In this document: piece by piece, positions 8,760 to 17,360 of the stretch
Numbering within the stretch: position 1 is the first letter of the stretch
Layout of the letters: every line of letters starts with the position of its first letter
NCBI RefSeq assembly: GCF_017916295.1
Contig: NZ_JAFMSS010000007.1
Location: 186,001 to 250,000, forward strand
Origin: Rubellimicrobium arenae
GTDB lineage: Bacteria; Pseudomonadota; Alphaproteobacteria; Rhodobacterales; Rhodobacteraceae
Length of the DNA: 64,000 nt
Reading direction: 5' to 3'
The notes under the pieces: model-generated
Told to the model about the DNA's origin: nothing
Databases searched by the model: none
Seen by the model: the letters and a program-made list of their open reading frames with translations, nothing else
Translations under genes and position numbers: made by a program

Positions 8760-9740
8760 TCAGCCCTTTGCCGCCGCGTTGGCGATGCGGGTCAGCTCGG
8801 CGATGTTGTCGGCGCCGGTGTCGATGGTGATGCCGAAGACCTCGGCGATGACCTGCGTCCAGCCGTGGATGAAGTAGGTCCAGCCGTCCTCCACCTGCAG
8901 CCGCCGTTCGGCCGCCTGCGCGCGGGCCTGGTCGAGGAAGATCAGGTCGCCGCGGTAGTTGAGGTCCCAGGCCACGCCGTTCTCCGGAAAGCGGGCGGCG
9001 TCGGTCAGGGGCGATCCGGGCGCATCCTTGCCCAGGCCGGTCGCGTTGATGACCAGCGATCCCGGCGGGAGCCCGTCGAGCACCCGGTCGTTGGCCGAAG
9101 GCTCGGGGGCGAGAACGTAGTCCACGGGAATGTCGCTGCCGATCTGCTGGTGGACGTGGCGGATCTCGTCCAGGCGCGGCTGGGACCGGTTGGTCACCAC
9201 GATGCGCGACGGACGGTCCTGGCGCGCCTGCATCAGGTGCCAGGTCAGCGCGATGGTGGAGCCGCCGGCCCCCATCGACACGACCTGCCCGCCCGTGCGC
9301 GCGAAATGATCGGGCGCCAGGAAGCCATCGATCGAAAGGCCCGAGCTGATCGGGTCCTTCGCATGGCACACGAGCCTCCCGTCCCGCTTGGAGATGCAGG
9401 AGGTTTCGCCCATCAGGGCGGCGAAGTGGTCCACCTCGTCGAACATGTCCCGCGCGGCGTGGAACAGGTCGATCTTGTGCGTCGTGACGAGGGCCCCCAT
9501 GGAGTTGGGGTCGTCCCGGATGAAGGCCACCGCCTCGCGGTAGGCAGCGGGGTCGGAGTGGGGGGCGAAATCGATGCCCCGGATCGCCGCATCCCCCAGT
9601 CCCAGGTGGCGGGCCCAGGCGGGAAATACCTTCATGATGCTGCTCTTGGTCGTCGTCACGCCGATGAAGTGCAGCGTGGGCCGTTCGCACGGGGCATAGA
9701 CCCGGGCCGAGGGCTCGGCGGTCGTGGCGGGCCCGCTCAT
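8760..9740 (-). CDS. Shikimate dehydrogenase-family oxidoreductase, catabolic paralogue
   Basis: Two-domain oxidoreductase of the AroE fold. The N-terminal substrate domain carries the catalytic lysine in VTTHKIDLF (Lys89). The usual NTD motif is replaced by KDPISSG (Asp129), and the NADP loop reads MGAGGSTIAL in place of the more common GAGGA. At 326 aa it is about 50 residues longer than AroE, with an N-terminal extension. Location among sugar-catabolic genes and not with aro genes argues that it acts on a cyclic polyol or similar substrate, not in aromatic synthesis. It overlaps the cupin gene stop by 4 bases. Confidence 0.82.
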   Translation of the reverse strand: MSGPATTAEPSARVYAPCERPTLHFIGVTTTKSSIMKVFPAWARHLGLGDAAIRGIDFAPHSDPAAYREAVAFIRDDPNSMGALVTTHKIDLFHAARDMFDEVDHFAALMGETSCISKRDGRLVCHAKDPISSGLSIDGFLAPDHFARTGGQVVSMGAGGSTIALTWHLMQARQDRPSRIVVTNRSQPRLDEIRHVHQQIGSDIPVDYVLAPEPSANDRVLDGLPPGSLVINATGLGKDAPGSPLTDAARFPENGVAWDLNYRGDLIFLDQARAQAAERRLQVEDGWTYFIHGWTQVIAEVFGITIDTGADNIAELTRIANAAAKG

Positions 9741-10363
9741 GCCGCGGCGTCCAGAATGCCCTGGACCTCCTCGCGGGACCGGGGGCGCCAGTCGGGATTC
9801 TCCACCTGGCGCCAGCCGCCGCGCCCATCGTCCACGATCCGGACGCGCATGCCGCCCGACCGTTCGATGATCCCGTAGTCCTGGCCCGAATCGGCCGGGT
9901 AGGTGAACATCATGACGAGATCGGTCGAGCCGACGTTGATGCTGCGATGAATCCAGAAGGGGGGAACATAGCAGATGCTCTGGGGGCCGACCTCGACGAT
10001 CCGCACCTCGCCGTCGGGGCTTTCCATCTGCATCAGGCCGTGGCCGGCCTGGCCGTAGTAGACCTCGGGCCGGTCGCCGCGCGCGTGGATGTGTCCGCGC
10101 GTGAGGAAATACTCCTCGCCGACCTTGCCCGGCTCCATCCGGGTGACGCCGACGATGAGGTCGCTCACCTTCTGGCCGGGCGTGAACGAGGTCACCTCGT
10201 AGGCGACCTCATTGCCGCGCTGCGCGAGCAGGCGGTCGAAGGCAGCCGCATCGGCGTAAAGCCCGGCGAGGTCGGTGAAACGCTTCTGGTAGTGGCCGTC
10301 CGCGTTGCCCAGCAGGCCGGTCTCGACCGATACCTGGCAGAGGCGGGGTTCCTGTAGGGTCAC
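9737..10363 (-). CDS. Cupin-type glucose-6-phosphate isomerase-like protein
   Basis: Metal-binding cupin resembling archaeal phosphoglucose isomerases (cPGI). The ligand set is visible as His91 and His93 (RGHIH), Glu100 (RPEVYYG) and His139 (FWIHRS); the segment YGQAGHGLMQM matches the family glycine-rich turn. It would interconvert an aldose phosphate and a ketose phosphate. The start is GTG at 10363, with GGAGGAG about 6 bases upstream on the minus strand. It is the first gene of the minus-strand module and is divergent from the CUT2 transporter. A mesophilic alphaproteobacterium with a cupin PGI in a catabolic cluster suggests a non-glucose substrate. Confidence 0.85.
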   Translation of the reverse strand: MTLQEPRLCQVSVETGLLGNADGHYQKRFTDLAGLYADAAAFDRLLAQRGNEVAYEVTSFTPGQKVSDLIVGVTRMEPGKVGEEYFLTRGHIHARGDRPEVYYGQAGHGLMQMESPDGEVRIVEVGPQSICYVPPFWIHRSINVGSTDLVMMFTYPADSGQDYGIIERSGGMRVRIVDDGRGGWRQVENPDWRPRSREEVQGILDAAA

Positions 10364-10388
10364 GTGATCTCCTCCATCGCCAAATTTG

Positions 10389-10401
10389 GTAGCGTTGCTA
10401 C
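10389..10401. promoter_or_regulatory. Inverted repeat, candidate operator
   Basis: A perfect 5-bp-arm palindrome, GTAGC-GTT-GCTAC, lies 26 bases upstream of the cupin start. Its right half GTTGCTAC (10394-10401) recurs at 10519-10526. Position between divergent operons suggests a repressor site. The cognate regulator is not proven; the RpiR protein at 6098-6985 is the local candidate. Confidence 0.45.
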
Positions 10402-10485
10402 ATCTTGATTCAGGATTAACCGCAGGCGGACCCGTCTGGCAATCCCGAATGACCTAAATGCGAGCAGGATGGGCGTTAAACAGAG

Positions 10486-10514
10486 TTGACGAGAAAAATT
10501 CCTGTAACTACGCT
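10486..10514 (+). promoter_or_regulatory. Sigma-70-type promoter for the CUT2 transporter operon
   Basis: A -35 box TTGACG (10486-10491), a 17-base spacer and a -10 box TACGCT (10509-10514) stand in an AT-richer stretch, about 70 bases before the binding-protein ATG. The expected transcription start falls at about 10520, within the second GTTGCTAC element, which is a repressing arrangement. Confidence 0.55.
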
Positions 10515-10518
10515 CCAT

Positions 10519-10526
10519 GTTGCTAC
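10519..10526 (+). promoter_or_regulatory. Second GTTGCTAC element, candidate operator half-site
   Basis: An identical octamer to the right arm of the palindrome at 10389-10401, placed at the predicted transcription start. An upstream GTAAC (10504-10508) could be a degenerate left arm. Confidence 0.35.
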
Positions 10527-10582
10527 CGGTGACGTGCCGGCCGTCGCCCGGGAGGGGGCGAAGAACTACAGTGGAGGATGAC

Positions 10583-11548
10583 ATGTCGATGAAGACACTT
10601 GCGGGCGTCGCGGCTGCGGCGCTCATGGCGGGCACGGCTGCCCACGCTCAGGACTGCGTGCTTGGCATCTCGATGTACACGCTCGGCGCACCCTACTTCG
10701 CCGCCCAGGAAGCGACCGCCCGCGCCACCGCCGAGGCGGCTGGCTGCCAGGTCCGCTCGGCCGACGGCCAGAACGACATGGTCAAGCAGATCGCCGACAT
10801 CGAGGACATGGTCGCCTCGGGCATCAACGTGCTGATCGTGAACCCCCGCGACGCGCAAGGCCTCATCCCCGCCGTGAACGCCGCCTCGGCTGCCGGCGTG
10901 CATGTCGTCGCGATCGACTCCACGCTCGATCCTTCGGCGAACTTCATCACCCAGATCCAGTCGTCGAACAGCGCCAACGGGCAGCTCGTGGGCGAATGGC
11001 TGGCCAAGCAGCTGAACGGCGAGCCGGCGCGCATCGCGCTCATCTCCGGGTCGCAGGGGAACCTCGTCGGGCGTGAGCGCCGCCTGGGCGTCCTGACCGG
11101 TCTGATGGATGCGATGCTGACCAACCAGGGCCATGCCGAAGTGACGGTGCTGGGCCAGGGCTGGGGCAACTGGTCGACCGAAGGCGGCCTGACCGCGATG
11201 GAAGACCTTCTCACCGCGCATCCCGACATCAACGTCGTGCTGGGCGAGAACGACTCCATGGTGCTGGGCGCCCGTCAGGCGCTGGAAGCCGCCGGCCGCC
11301 TGGGCGAGGTGACCCTCGTGGCCGCCGCCGACGGCCAGAAGGAAGCCTACGACCTGATCCAGAAGGGCGAGTACGGCGCGACCGGCCTCAACAACCCCAA
11401 CGAGATCGCCCGCCGCGCGGTCGAGATCGGCCTGCAGGCGCTGAACGGCGAACTGCCGGAAGACACGCCCAAGCTGATCTACACGGATCCGGCGGTGATC
11501 ACCCAGGAGAACGTCGCCGACTACATGGACCCGAACTCGCTGTTCTGA
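10583..11548 (+). CDS. CUT2 sugar ABC transporter substrate-binding protein (RbsB-like)
   Basis: Periplasmic sugar-binding protein. A Sec signal peptide ends at about residue 22 (AHA before QDC), followed by a type I periplasmic-binding fold with the RbsB pattern SMYTLGAPYFAAQ, NDMVKQIADIEDMVASGINVLIVNP and AIDSTL. The length of 321 aa is normal. The start at 10583 was chosen over an upstream in-frame ATG because GGAGG stands 5 bases before it and the signal peptide begins there. It is the first gene of the importer operon; a strong stem-loop follows the stop, probably keeping binding-protein mRNA more abundant than the rest. Confidence 0.93.
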   Translation: MSMKTLAGVAAAALMAGTAAHAQDCVLGISMYTLGAPYFAAQEATARATAEAAGCQVRSADGQNDMVKQIADIEDMVASGINVLIVNPRDAQGLIPAVNAASAAGVHVVAIDSTLDPSANFITQIQSSNSANGQLVGEWLAKQLNGEPARIALISGSQGNLVGRERRLGVLTGLMDAMLTNQGHAEVTVLGQGWGNWSTEGGLTAMEDLLTAHPDINVVLGENDSMVLGARQALEAAGRLGEVTLVAAADGQKEAYDLIQKGEYGATGLNNPNEIARRAVEIGLQALNGELPEDTPKLIYTDPAVITQENVADYMDPNSLF

Positions 11549-11556
11549 TCCAACAT

Positions 11557-11591
11557 GGCGGCCGTCCGGTGTCTCCTGCCGGGCGGCCGTC
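11557..11591 (+). terminator. Intercistronic stem-loop after binding-protein gene
   Basis: CGGCCGTCCGG (11559-11569) pairs with CCGGGCGGCCG (11579-11589) across a 9-base loop, with one G-U pair; the stem extends by two more pairs. No long T run follows, so it is more likely an attenuator or an mRNA-stabilising hairpin than a full stop. Confidence 0.6.
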
Positions 11592-11619
11592 CTTTCCTGC
11601 GTCGGATGGAGGAGCGCCG

Positions 11620-13119
11620 ATGACCCCCCTGGTCGCCCTGCGCGGCATCGACAAGTCCTTTGCGGGCATCCACGCCCTGTCCGGCGTCAGCTTCGACGTG
11701 CGGCCGGGCGAGGTGCACGCCATGGTCGGCGAGAATGGCGCCGGCAAGTCCACGCTGATGCGTGTGATGGGGGGCGAGCTGCGGCCCGATGCCGGCAGCG
11801 TGGAGGTCGGCGGCGAAGCCGTGCGCCTCACCGGGCCGACGGACGCGATCCGCCGCGGCATCAGCATCATCCACCAGGAGATGGCGCTGGCCCCGGACCT
11901 GTCCGTGGCCGAGAACATCTTCCTGGGCGAGCTGCCCGCCCGCATCGGCTGGGGCAGGCTGAACACCCAGGCCAAGGAGCTGATCGCGCGCCTGGGCTTC
12001 GACATCTCGCCCCGCGCCACGGTGTCGGACCTGTCGGTCGCCCACCAGCAGGTGGTCGAGATCGCCAAGGCCCTGTCGCGCCGGGCTCGGGTCATCGTCT
12101 TCGACGAACCCACGGCCGTGCTGTCGATGGGCGACGCCAAGCGCCTCCTCGAGATCATCCGCGGCCTTCGTCGCGAGGGCGTCGGCATCGTCTACATCTC
12201 CCACCGGCTGGACGAGATCTATGCGATCGCCGACCGGATCTCGGTCCTCAAGGATGGGCGCAACGTCGATACGGTCACGCCGGACGCGGTGCCGGTGGAC
12301 CAGCTCATCCGCATGATGGTCGGGCGGCCGCTGAGCCAGCTCTTCGGGGAAAAGCCCCACACCACGGTCGGCGAGGAGCTGCTGCGGGTCGAGAACCTGG
12401 CCCTGCCCAACGGGGTGGCGGGCGTGTCGTTCTCGTTGCGACGGGGCGAGGTCGTCGGGCTGGGCGGGCTCGTGGGGTCGGGGCGGACCGAGGTGGCCCG
12501 CGCGATCTTCGGCGCGGACCCCATCAGCTCCGGCACGATCACCCTGCGCGGAGAGAACTACCGCCCCCGTTCCCCCAAGCAGGCCGTCCGGCACGGCATC
12601 GCCCTGGTCCCCGAGGATCGCAAGGGGCAGGGCGTGGTGCTCGACCTCGCCATCCGCAAGAACGCCACGATGGCCAACACCGGGCCGGTCACGCGCCTGG
12701 GCTTCTTCTCGGGCGGCAAGGAACGGAGCGTGGTGCGTGGCCTGATCGACGATCTGCGGATCAAGCTGGGCGACATGGGCGACCCCGTCTCGTCCCTTTC
12801 GGGCGGAAACCAGCAGAAGGTCGTGCTGGCCAAGTGGTTCCATGCGGGCGGCGACGTCGTCATCCTTGACGAGCCGACGCGCGGCGTCGATGTCGGCGCC
12901 AAGACCGAGATCTATTCGCTCATCCACCGGATGGCGGCCGAAGGAAAGGCGGTGCTCGTGATATCCTCCGAGCACGCCGAGCTCTTCGGTCTCTGCGATC
13001 GGGTGCTGGTGATGGGCGAGGGGCGGCTCAGGGGTGAGCTCCTGCCGCCGGACTACAGCGAGGAGAACCTGCTCATGCTCTCGATGACGAGCGGAGCCGA
13101 GGAAAGGGCACGCGCATGA
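11620..13119 (+). CDS. CUT2 sugar ABC transporter ATP-binding protein (RbsA-like)
   Basis: Cytoplasmic ATPase of a ribose-type importer with two fused nucleotide-binding domains. The first has GENGAGKST (Walker A, about residue 38), the LSVAHQQVVEIAKAL signature and VIVFDEPT. The second has the degenerate Walker A GLVGSGRTE usual for RbsA and XylG, plus SLSGGNQQKVVLAKW and VILDEPTRG. At 499 aa it has normal length. The ATG at 11620 is preceded by GGAGGAG. The stop overlaps the permease start by 4 bases. Confidence 0.95.
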   Translation: MTPLVALRGIDKSFAGIHALSGVSFDVRPGEVHAMVGENGAGKSTLMRVMGGELRPDAGSVEVGGEAVRLTGPTDAIRRGISIIHQEMALAPDLSVAENIFLGELPARIGWGRLNTQAKELIARLGFDISPRATVSDLSVAHQQVVEIAKALSRRARVIVFDEPTAVLSMGDAKRLLEIIRGLRREGVGIVYISHRLDEIYAIADRISVLKDGRNVDTVTPDAVPVDQLIRMMVGRPLSQLFGEKPHTTVGEELLRVENLALPNGVAGVSFSLRRGEVVGLGGLVGSGRTEVARAIFGADPISSGTITLRGENYRPRSPKQAVRHGIALVPEDRKGQGVVLDLAIRKNATMANTGPVTRLGFFSGGKERSVVRGLIDDLRIKLGDMGDPVSSLSGGNQQKVVLAKWFHAGGDVVILDEPTRGVDVGAKTEIYSLIHRMAAEGKAVLVISSEHAELFGLCDRVLVMGEGRLRGELLPPDYSEENLLMLSMTSGAEERARA

Positions 13120-14117
13120 CGGACAACGCCGCCGGTTACGGTCAATCGGTCACCAGGGAGGCCGCGCCCCGCAGGTTCCAGTTCGGAAAGCTGTTCCGGC
13201 AGTTCGGGACCTTTGCGATCTTCCTGATCCTCCTGGGCCTTGCGTCGCTCCAGTCGGACGCCTTCCTGACCGAGCGCAACATCATGAACATCCTGCGCCA
13301 GCATGCCGGGACCGGCATCATGGCGGTGGGGATGCTGTATGTCATCCTGACCCGCGGGATCGACCTGTCGGTCGGCTCCATCTCGGCGCTGGGCGCCGTG
13401 GTGACCGCCGTGCTCGTGCAGGACTACCCGTTGCCGGTCGCCCTGCTCATGGTGGTGGGGATCGGGGCGGCCTGCGGGGCGGTCTCGGGCTTCCTCGTGG
13501 CCTTCCTGCGCCTGCCCGCCTTCGTGGTCACGCTGGCCATGATGACGGCGGCCCGCGGCATGGCCCTGATCCTGTCGAACGGCCAGCCCATCATGCTGGG
13601 CGAGCCCGGGGCCGCGCTCTCGGTCTTCGGGACGGCCTTCCCGCTGGGGGTGCCGGCGCCGGCGCTCCTCATGTTCGGCGTCTTCGCGCTGGCGTTCATC
13701 GTTCTGAACTTCTCGCGGTTCGGGCGGCTGGTAAAGGCGATCGGCTCCAACGAAGAGGCGGTGCGCCTGTCCGGCATCTCGGTCGGCTGGTACGTGATGG
13801 CGGTCTACGTCATCTCGGGCGCCCTGGCGGCCATCGCGGGCATCGTCGTGACCTCCCGGTCGGGCGTGGGCTCGGCCAGCGTCGGCGACGGGGCCGAGCT
13901 TGACGTGATCGCGGCGGTCGTGATCGGCGGCGCAAGCCTCATGGGCGGCCGCGGCGGCGTGCTCAACACTTTCCTGGGCGTCCTGATCCTGGGCATCATC
14001 GGCAACATCATGAACCTCGCCGGCGTGCCGGGCTACCACCAGCAGGTCTACCTGGGCGTCATCATCGTGGTGGCCGTCGTTCTCCAGCACGCCAGCCACA
14101 TCCTTCGCAGGCGCTGA
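13116..14117 (+). CDS. CUT2 sugar ABC transporter permease (RbsC-like)
   Basis: Inner-membrane permease of the BPD_transp_2 family with about 9-10 hydrophobic segments over 333 aa. Family hallmarks seen are RGIDLSVGSISALGAVVTAV (residues about 84-103), GSNEEAVRLSGI near 210 and the C-terminal LDVIAAVVIGGASLMGGRG motif. It partners the preceding ATPase and the binding protein. Its stop and the kinase ATG overlap by one base (TGATG). Confidence 0.95.
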   Translation: MTDNAAGYGQSVTREAAPRRFQFGKLFRQFGTFAIFLILLGLASLQSDAFLTERNIMNILRQHAGTGIMAVGMLYVILTRGIDLSVGSISALGAVVTAVLVQDYPLPVALLMVVGIGAACGAVSGFLVAFLRLPAFVVTLAMMTAARGMALILSNGQPIMLGEPGAALSVFGTAFPLGVPAPALLMFGVFALAFIVLNFSRFGRLVKAIGSNEEAVRLSGISVGWYVMAVYVISGALAAIAGIVVTSRSGVGSASVGDGAELDVIAAVVIGGASLMGGRGGVLNTFLGVLILGIIGNIMNLAGVPGYHQQVYLGVIIVVAVVLQHASHILRRR

Positions 14118-15625
14118 TGGTGGACTGCACGATCGCCCTGGACATCGGCACGGGGTCCACCCGTGCCGCTGCCATGACCGCCGACGGACGGGTGCTCGCG
14201 GTCGCCTCGCAGGCCTACGACCAGATCGTGCCGTCCTACGGCTGGTCCGAGCAGCGCCCGGCCGACTGGTGGGCCGCCGCCTGCGCCAGCCTGCGTGAGG
14301 TGACCGGGCGCGCGCGCGCCGAAGGCTGGCGCATCCAGGCGGTCGCCGCCTGCGGCCAGATGCACGGGACGGTGCTGGTCGACGCAGAGGGCCAGCCCGC
14401 GCGGGACGCCGTGCCCCTTTGGAACGACAAGCGGACCCTTGATTACGTGCGCCGCTTCGAAGCCGAGGAGCGGCTCGCGGACTGGCTGCCGATCACGGCG
14501 AATCCACCCACCCCGGCCTGGCCCGCGTTCAAGCTCCAGTGGCTCCGCGACCACGATCCCGACGCCTGGGCGCGGACCACCCATGTCCTGATGCCCAAGG
14601 ACTACGTGAACCTGCGCCTGACTGGCGAACGGGCGATGGACTGGACCGACGCGGGCTGCTCGTTCCTCATGGACGCCGCGTCGGGGGACTGGTCGCAGAC
14701 GGTGCTGGACCGCCTGGGACTCGATCGCGGCAAGCTGGCCCCGATCCGCCTCCCGACCGAGATCCTCGGGACCGTGACCGCCGAGGCTGCCGAGGCGACG
14801 GGCTTGGCGCAGGGGACGCCCGTGCTCGTGGGCGGGGCGGACTATCCGGTGGCCCTCCTCGGGTCGGGGGTGTGCCGTCCTGGCATGGCCTCCGAGGTGG
14901 CGGGAACCTCGTGCATCGTGACCCTGGTGGCCGAGCGTCCGGTCCTCGACCCCGAGATCAGCAATGTCGGCACGCCCGAAGGGAACTGGGGCGCCTTCGT
15001 GCTCCTCGAGTCCGGGGGCGATGCGGCACGCTGGGCGCGACGGGCCTTCCACGGCAACGAACTGGGGTACGGCGAGATCGTTGCCATGGCCGAAGCCGCG
15101 CCGGTGGGCTCGGACGCCCTGTTCTTCCTGCCCTATCTGGCCGGCGAGAGGCTTGGCGCCCATCGCAACAGCCGGGCGCAGTTCTTCGGACTGGCGGCCG
15201 GGCACGGGCTGCCGCACATGCATCGGGCCGTCCTCGAAGGCGTGGGCTTTGCCGTGAACCGGCATCTCCGCGTCATGGAGCAGGCAACCGGCACCCGTCC
15301 GGAGGTGCTGATCGCCAGCGGAGGCGGGGCCCGGGCCGACCTTTGGCTGCGCATCAAGGCCGCCATCTACGGCCGCCCGATCCTGATTCCGGAGGAGCCG
15401 GAGTGCGGCCTCGTGGGCTGCGCGGCCTTGTGCGCGGTCGCGCTGGGGCAGGCGCGCGACCTGCCGGAGGCCGCCGCCCGCACCGTGCGGCATACCCGCG
15501 AGGTCACGCCCGACCCGGCCTGGGCCGACCGCTATGCCGCGATGCAACCCGTCTTCGACCGGCTCTACCTGCATTCGCAGGCCTTTTATGATGATCTCGA
15601 TCGCCTGACTGGAACCCCCGCATGA
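14117..15625 (+). CDS. FGGY-family kinase, xylulokinase-like
   Basis: Complete sugar kinase of 502 aa. The N-terminal phosphate loop is ALDIGTGSTRAAA; ACGQMHGTVL matches the substrate segment of XylB; the second domain has VAGTSCIVTLV and the adenosine loop IASGGGARADLWLRIKAAIYG. D-xylulose or another ketopentose is a reasonable substrate, though xylulokinases and related polyol kinases are hard to separate. It stands between a CUT2 permease and an SDR in one operon: the dehydrogenase would oxidise a polyol to the ketose and this kinase would phosphorylate it. Confidence 0.92.
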   Translation: MVDCTIALDIGTGSTRAAAMTADGRVLAVASQAYDQIVPSYGWSEQRPADWWAAACASLREVTGRARAEGWRIQAVAACGQMHGTVLVDAEGQPARDAVPLWNDKRTLDYVRRFEAEERLADWLPITANPPTPAWPAFKLQWLRDHDPDAWARTTHVLMPKDYVNLRLTGERAMDWTDAGCSFLMDAASGDWSQTVLDRLGLDRGKLAPIRLPTEILGTVTAEAAEATGLAQGTPVLVGGADYPVALLGSGVCRPGMASEVAGTSCIVTLVAERPVLDPEISNVGTPEGNWGAFVLLESGGDAARWARRAFHGNELGYGEIVAMAEAAPVGSDALFFLPYLAGERLGAHRNSRAQFFGLAAGHGLPHMHRAVLEGVGFAVNRHLRVMEQATGTRPEVLIASGGGARADLWLRIKAAIYGRPILIPEEPECGLVGCAALCAVALGQARDLPEAAARTVRHTREVTPDPAWADRYAAMQPVFDRLYLHSQAFYDDLDRLTGTPA

Positions 15626-16389
15626 CACCTTATCTCGACCGCTTCCGCCTGGATGGACGCACCGCCCTTGTCACCGGCGGCGCGCGTGGCATCGGCCTTG
15701 CCACCTGCGAGGCGCTGGCGCAGGCCGGCGCCCGCGTGATCCTGACCGACCGCGACGCCGCCGCGGCGGAGGAGTCGGCGGCCGCGCTCAGGGCGCAGGG
15801 CCATGACGTCGTGGCCGACCGGCTCGAGGTGACCAGCTCGGCCGAGGTGCAGGCCCTGGCCGACCGCCACCCCGAGGTGGACGTGCTGGTCAACAACGCC
15901 GGCATCGCCCGGTCCAACATCCCGGCCGAACGGATGTCCGACGATGAATGGCTTTCCGTCCTCGACATCAACCTGAACGGGCTGTTCTGGTGCTGCCGCT
16001 CCTTCGGGGCGCGGATGCTGGAGCGCGGGCAGGGGAGCATCGTCAACGTCGGCTCCATGTCGGGCTTCATCGTGAACCGTCCGCAGGAGCAGGCGCAGTA
16101 CAACGCCTCCAAGGCCGCCGTGCACCAGCTCACCCGCAGCCTCGCCGCCGAATGGGCGCCGCGCGGCGTGCGGGTGAACTCGGTCGCGCCGACCTACATC
16201 GAGACGGCGATGAACACCTACGTCTACGAACGCGAAGACCTCATGCGGCACTGGATCGGCGGCACGCCCCAGGGCCGGATGGGGCGGCCCGACGAGGTCG
16301 CGGCGGTGATCCTGTTCCTGGCCTCCGAGGCCGCCTCGCTCATGACGGGGTCCATCGTCCTCGCGGACGGGGGCTACACCTGCTGGTGA
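15622..16389 (+). CDS. Short-chain dehydrogenase/reductase, probable polyol or sugar dehydrogenase
   Basis: Classical SDR of 255 aa: cofactor motif TGGARGIG (residues 18-25), NNAG near 92, catalytic serine in VNVGSMSGF and the tyrosine-lysine pair in QYNASKAA. An aspartate at the end of strand 2 (ILTDRD) favours NAD over NADP. Relatives include D-arabinitol and galactitol dehydrogenases. The start overlaps the kinase stop by 4 bases, supporting joint action on a sugar alcohol brought in by the flanking transporters. Confidence 0.9.
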   Translation: MTPYLDRFRLDGRTALVTGGARGIGLATCEALAQAGARVILTDRDAAAAEESAAALRAQGHDVVADRLEVTSSAEVQALADRHPEVDVLVNNAGIARSNIPAERMSDDEWLSVLDINLNGLFWCCRSFGARMLERGQGSIVNVGSMSGFIVNRPQEQAQYNASKAAVHQLTRSLAAEWAPRGVRVNSVAPTYIETAMNTYVYEREDLMRHWIGGTPQGRMGRPDEVAAVILFLASEAASLMTGSIVLADGGYTCW

Positions 16390-16472
16390 GACGGGATGGC
16401 TGAGCTGCGCGGCCCGCGCGAACGCTTGATCCGGAGACGGCCCTGGCCCATCCTGCCGCCAGGGAGAACCAC

Positions 16473-17360
16473 ATGAATTCGGCAACCGCGCGCCGCGACG
16501 GGATCAAGCACGCCTTCCTATGGCCGGCGTTCCTGGTCGTCCTGCTCATCTCGCTCTTTCCGCTCATCTACGCGCTGACGGTCAGCTTCCAGACGATGCG
16601 GATCGTTCCGCCCATGCCGCCCCGGTTCGTGGGCGTCCAGAACTACGCCGAGATCCTGGCCTCGGCGCGGTTCTGGGGATCGATGTGGACCACGGCCGTC
16701 ATCACCGTCCTGTCGGTGGTGCTCGAATACATCCTGGGCTTTGCGCTGGCGCTTGCGCTGCACCACAACGTGCCGGGGGCGTCGCTCTACCGGGTGACGT
16801 TCCTGCTGCCCATGTTCCTGGCCCCGGTGGGCGTGGCCCTGATCGCCCGCATGGTGTTCCACCCCTATCTCGGGCCGGTGAACGACCTCATGGGCGCGCT
16901 GGGGGTCGGCAACCTTCCCTTCCTGACCGAGCCCAACCTCGCGATGGCGGTGCTCATCACCGTCGAGGTCTGGCAGTGGACGCCCTTCGTCACGCTCCTC
17001 CTGCTGGCCGGACTGCAAAGCCTGCCGGGCGAGGTGTTCGAGGCGGCCCGCGTGGACAACGTGCCCGTCTGGCGGCGCTTCTGGGACATCACCTTCCCGA
17101 TGCTCCTGCCCTTGTCGGTGGCCGTTGTGTTCATCCGCCTGATCGAAGGCTTCAAGGTCATCGACACCGTGTTCGTGCTGACCGGAGGCGGCCCCGGAAC
17201 GTCCACCGAAACGCTGACCCTGTTCGCCTACAACGAGGGGTTCAAGAAGTTCAACATCGGCATGACCTCGGCGTTGAGCTTCACCTTCCTGGTGGTCGTG
17301 ATCGTCTTCGGCACGGTCTATCTCGCGCTCGCGCAGCGCCTGACCCGGAGGTACGCGTGA
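16473..17360 (+). CDS. CUT1 sugar ABC transporter permease (MalF/UgpA-like)
   Basis: Inner-membrane permease of 295 aa with six predicted membrane segments and the EAA loop EAARVDNVPVWRRFWDITFP (residues about 190-209) that docks the ATPase. The ATG is preceded by AGGGAG. A short stem (CCTGGC with GCCAGG just upstream) could partly hide this Shine-Dalgarno. The stop overlaps the next ATG by one base. The CUT1 class differs from the CUT2 importer at the start of the same operon, so the cell invests two uptake systems in this pathway. Confidence 0.94.
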   Translation: MNSATARRDGIKHAFLWPAFLVVLLISLFPLIYALTVSFQTMRIVPPMPPRFVGVQNYAEILASARFWGSMWTTAVITVLSVVLEYILGFALALALHHNVPGASLYRVTFLLPMFLAPVGVALIARMVFHPYLGPVNDLMGALGVGNLPFLTEPNLAMAVLITVEVWQWTPFVTLLLLAGLQSLPGEVFEAARVDNVPVWRRFWDITFPMLLPLSVAVVFIRLIEGFKVIDTVFVLTGGGPGTSTETLTLFAYNEGFKKFNIGMTSALSFTFLVVVIVFGTVYLALAQRLTRRYA

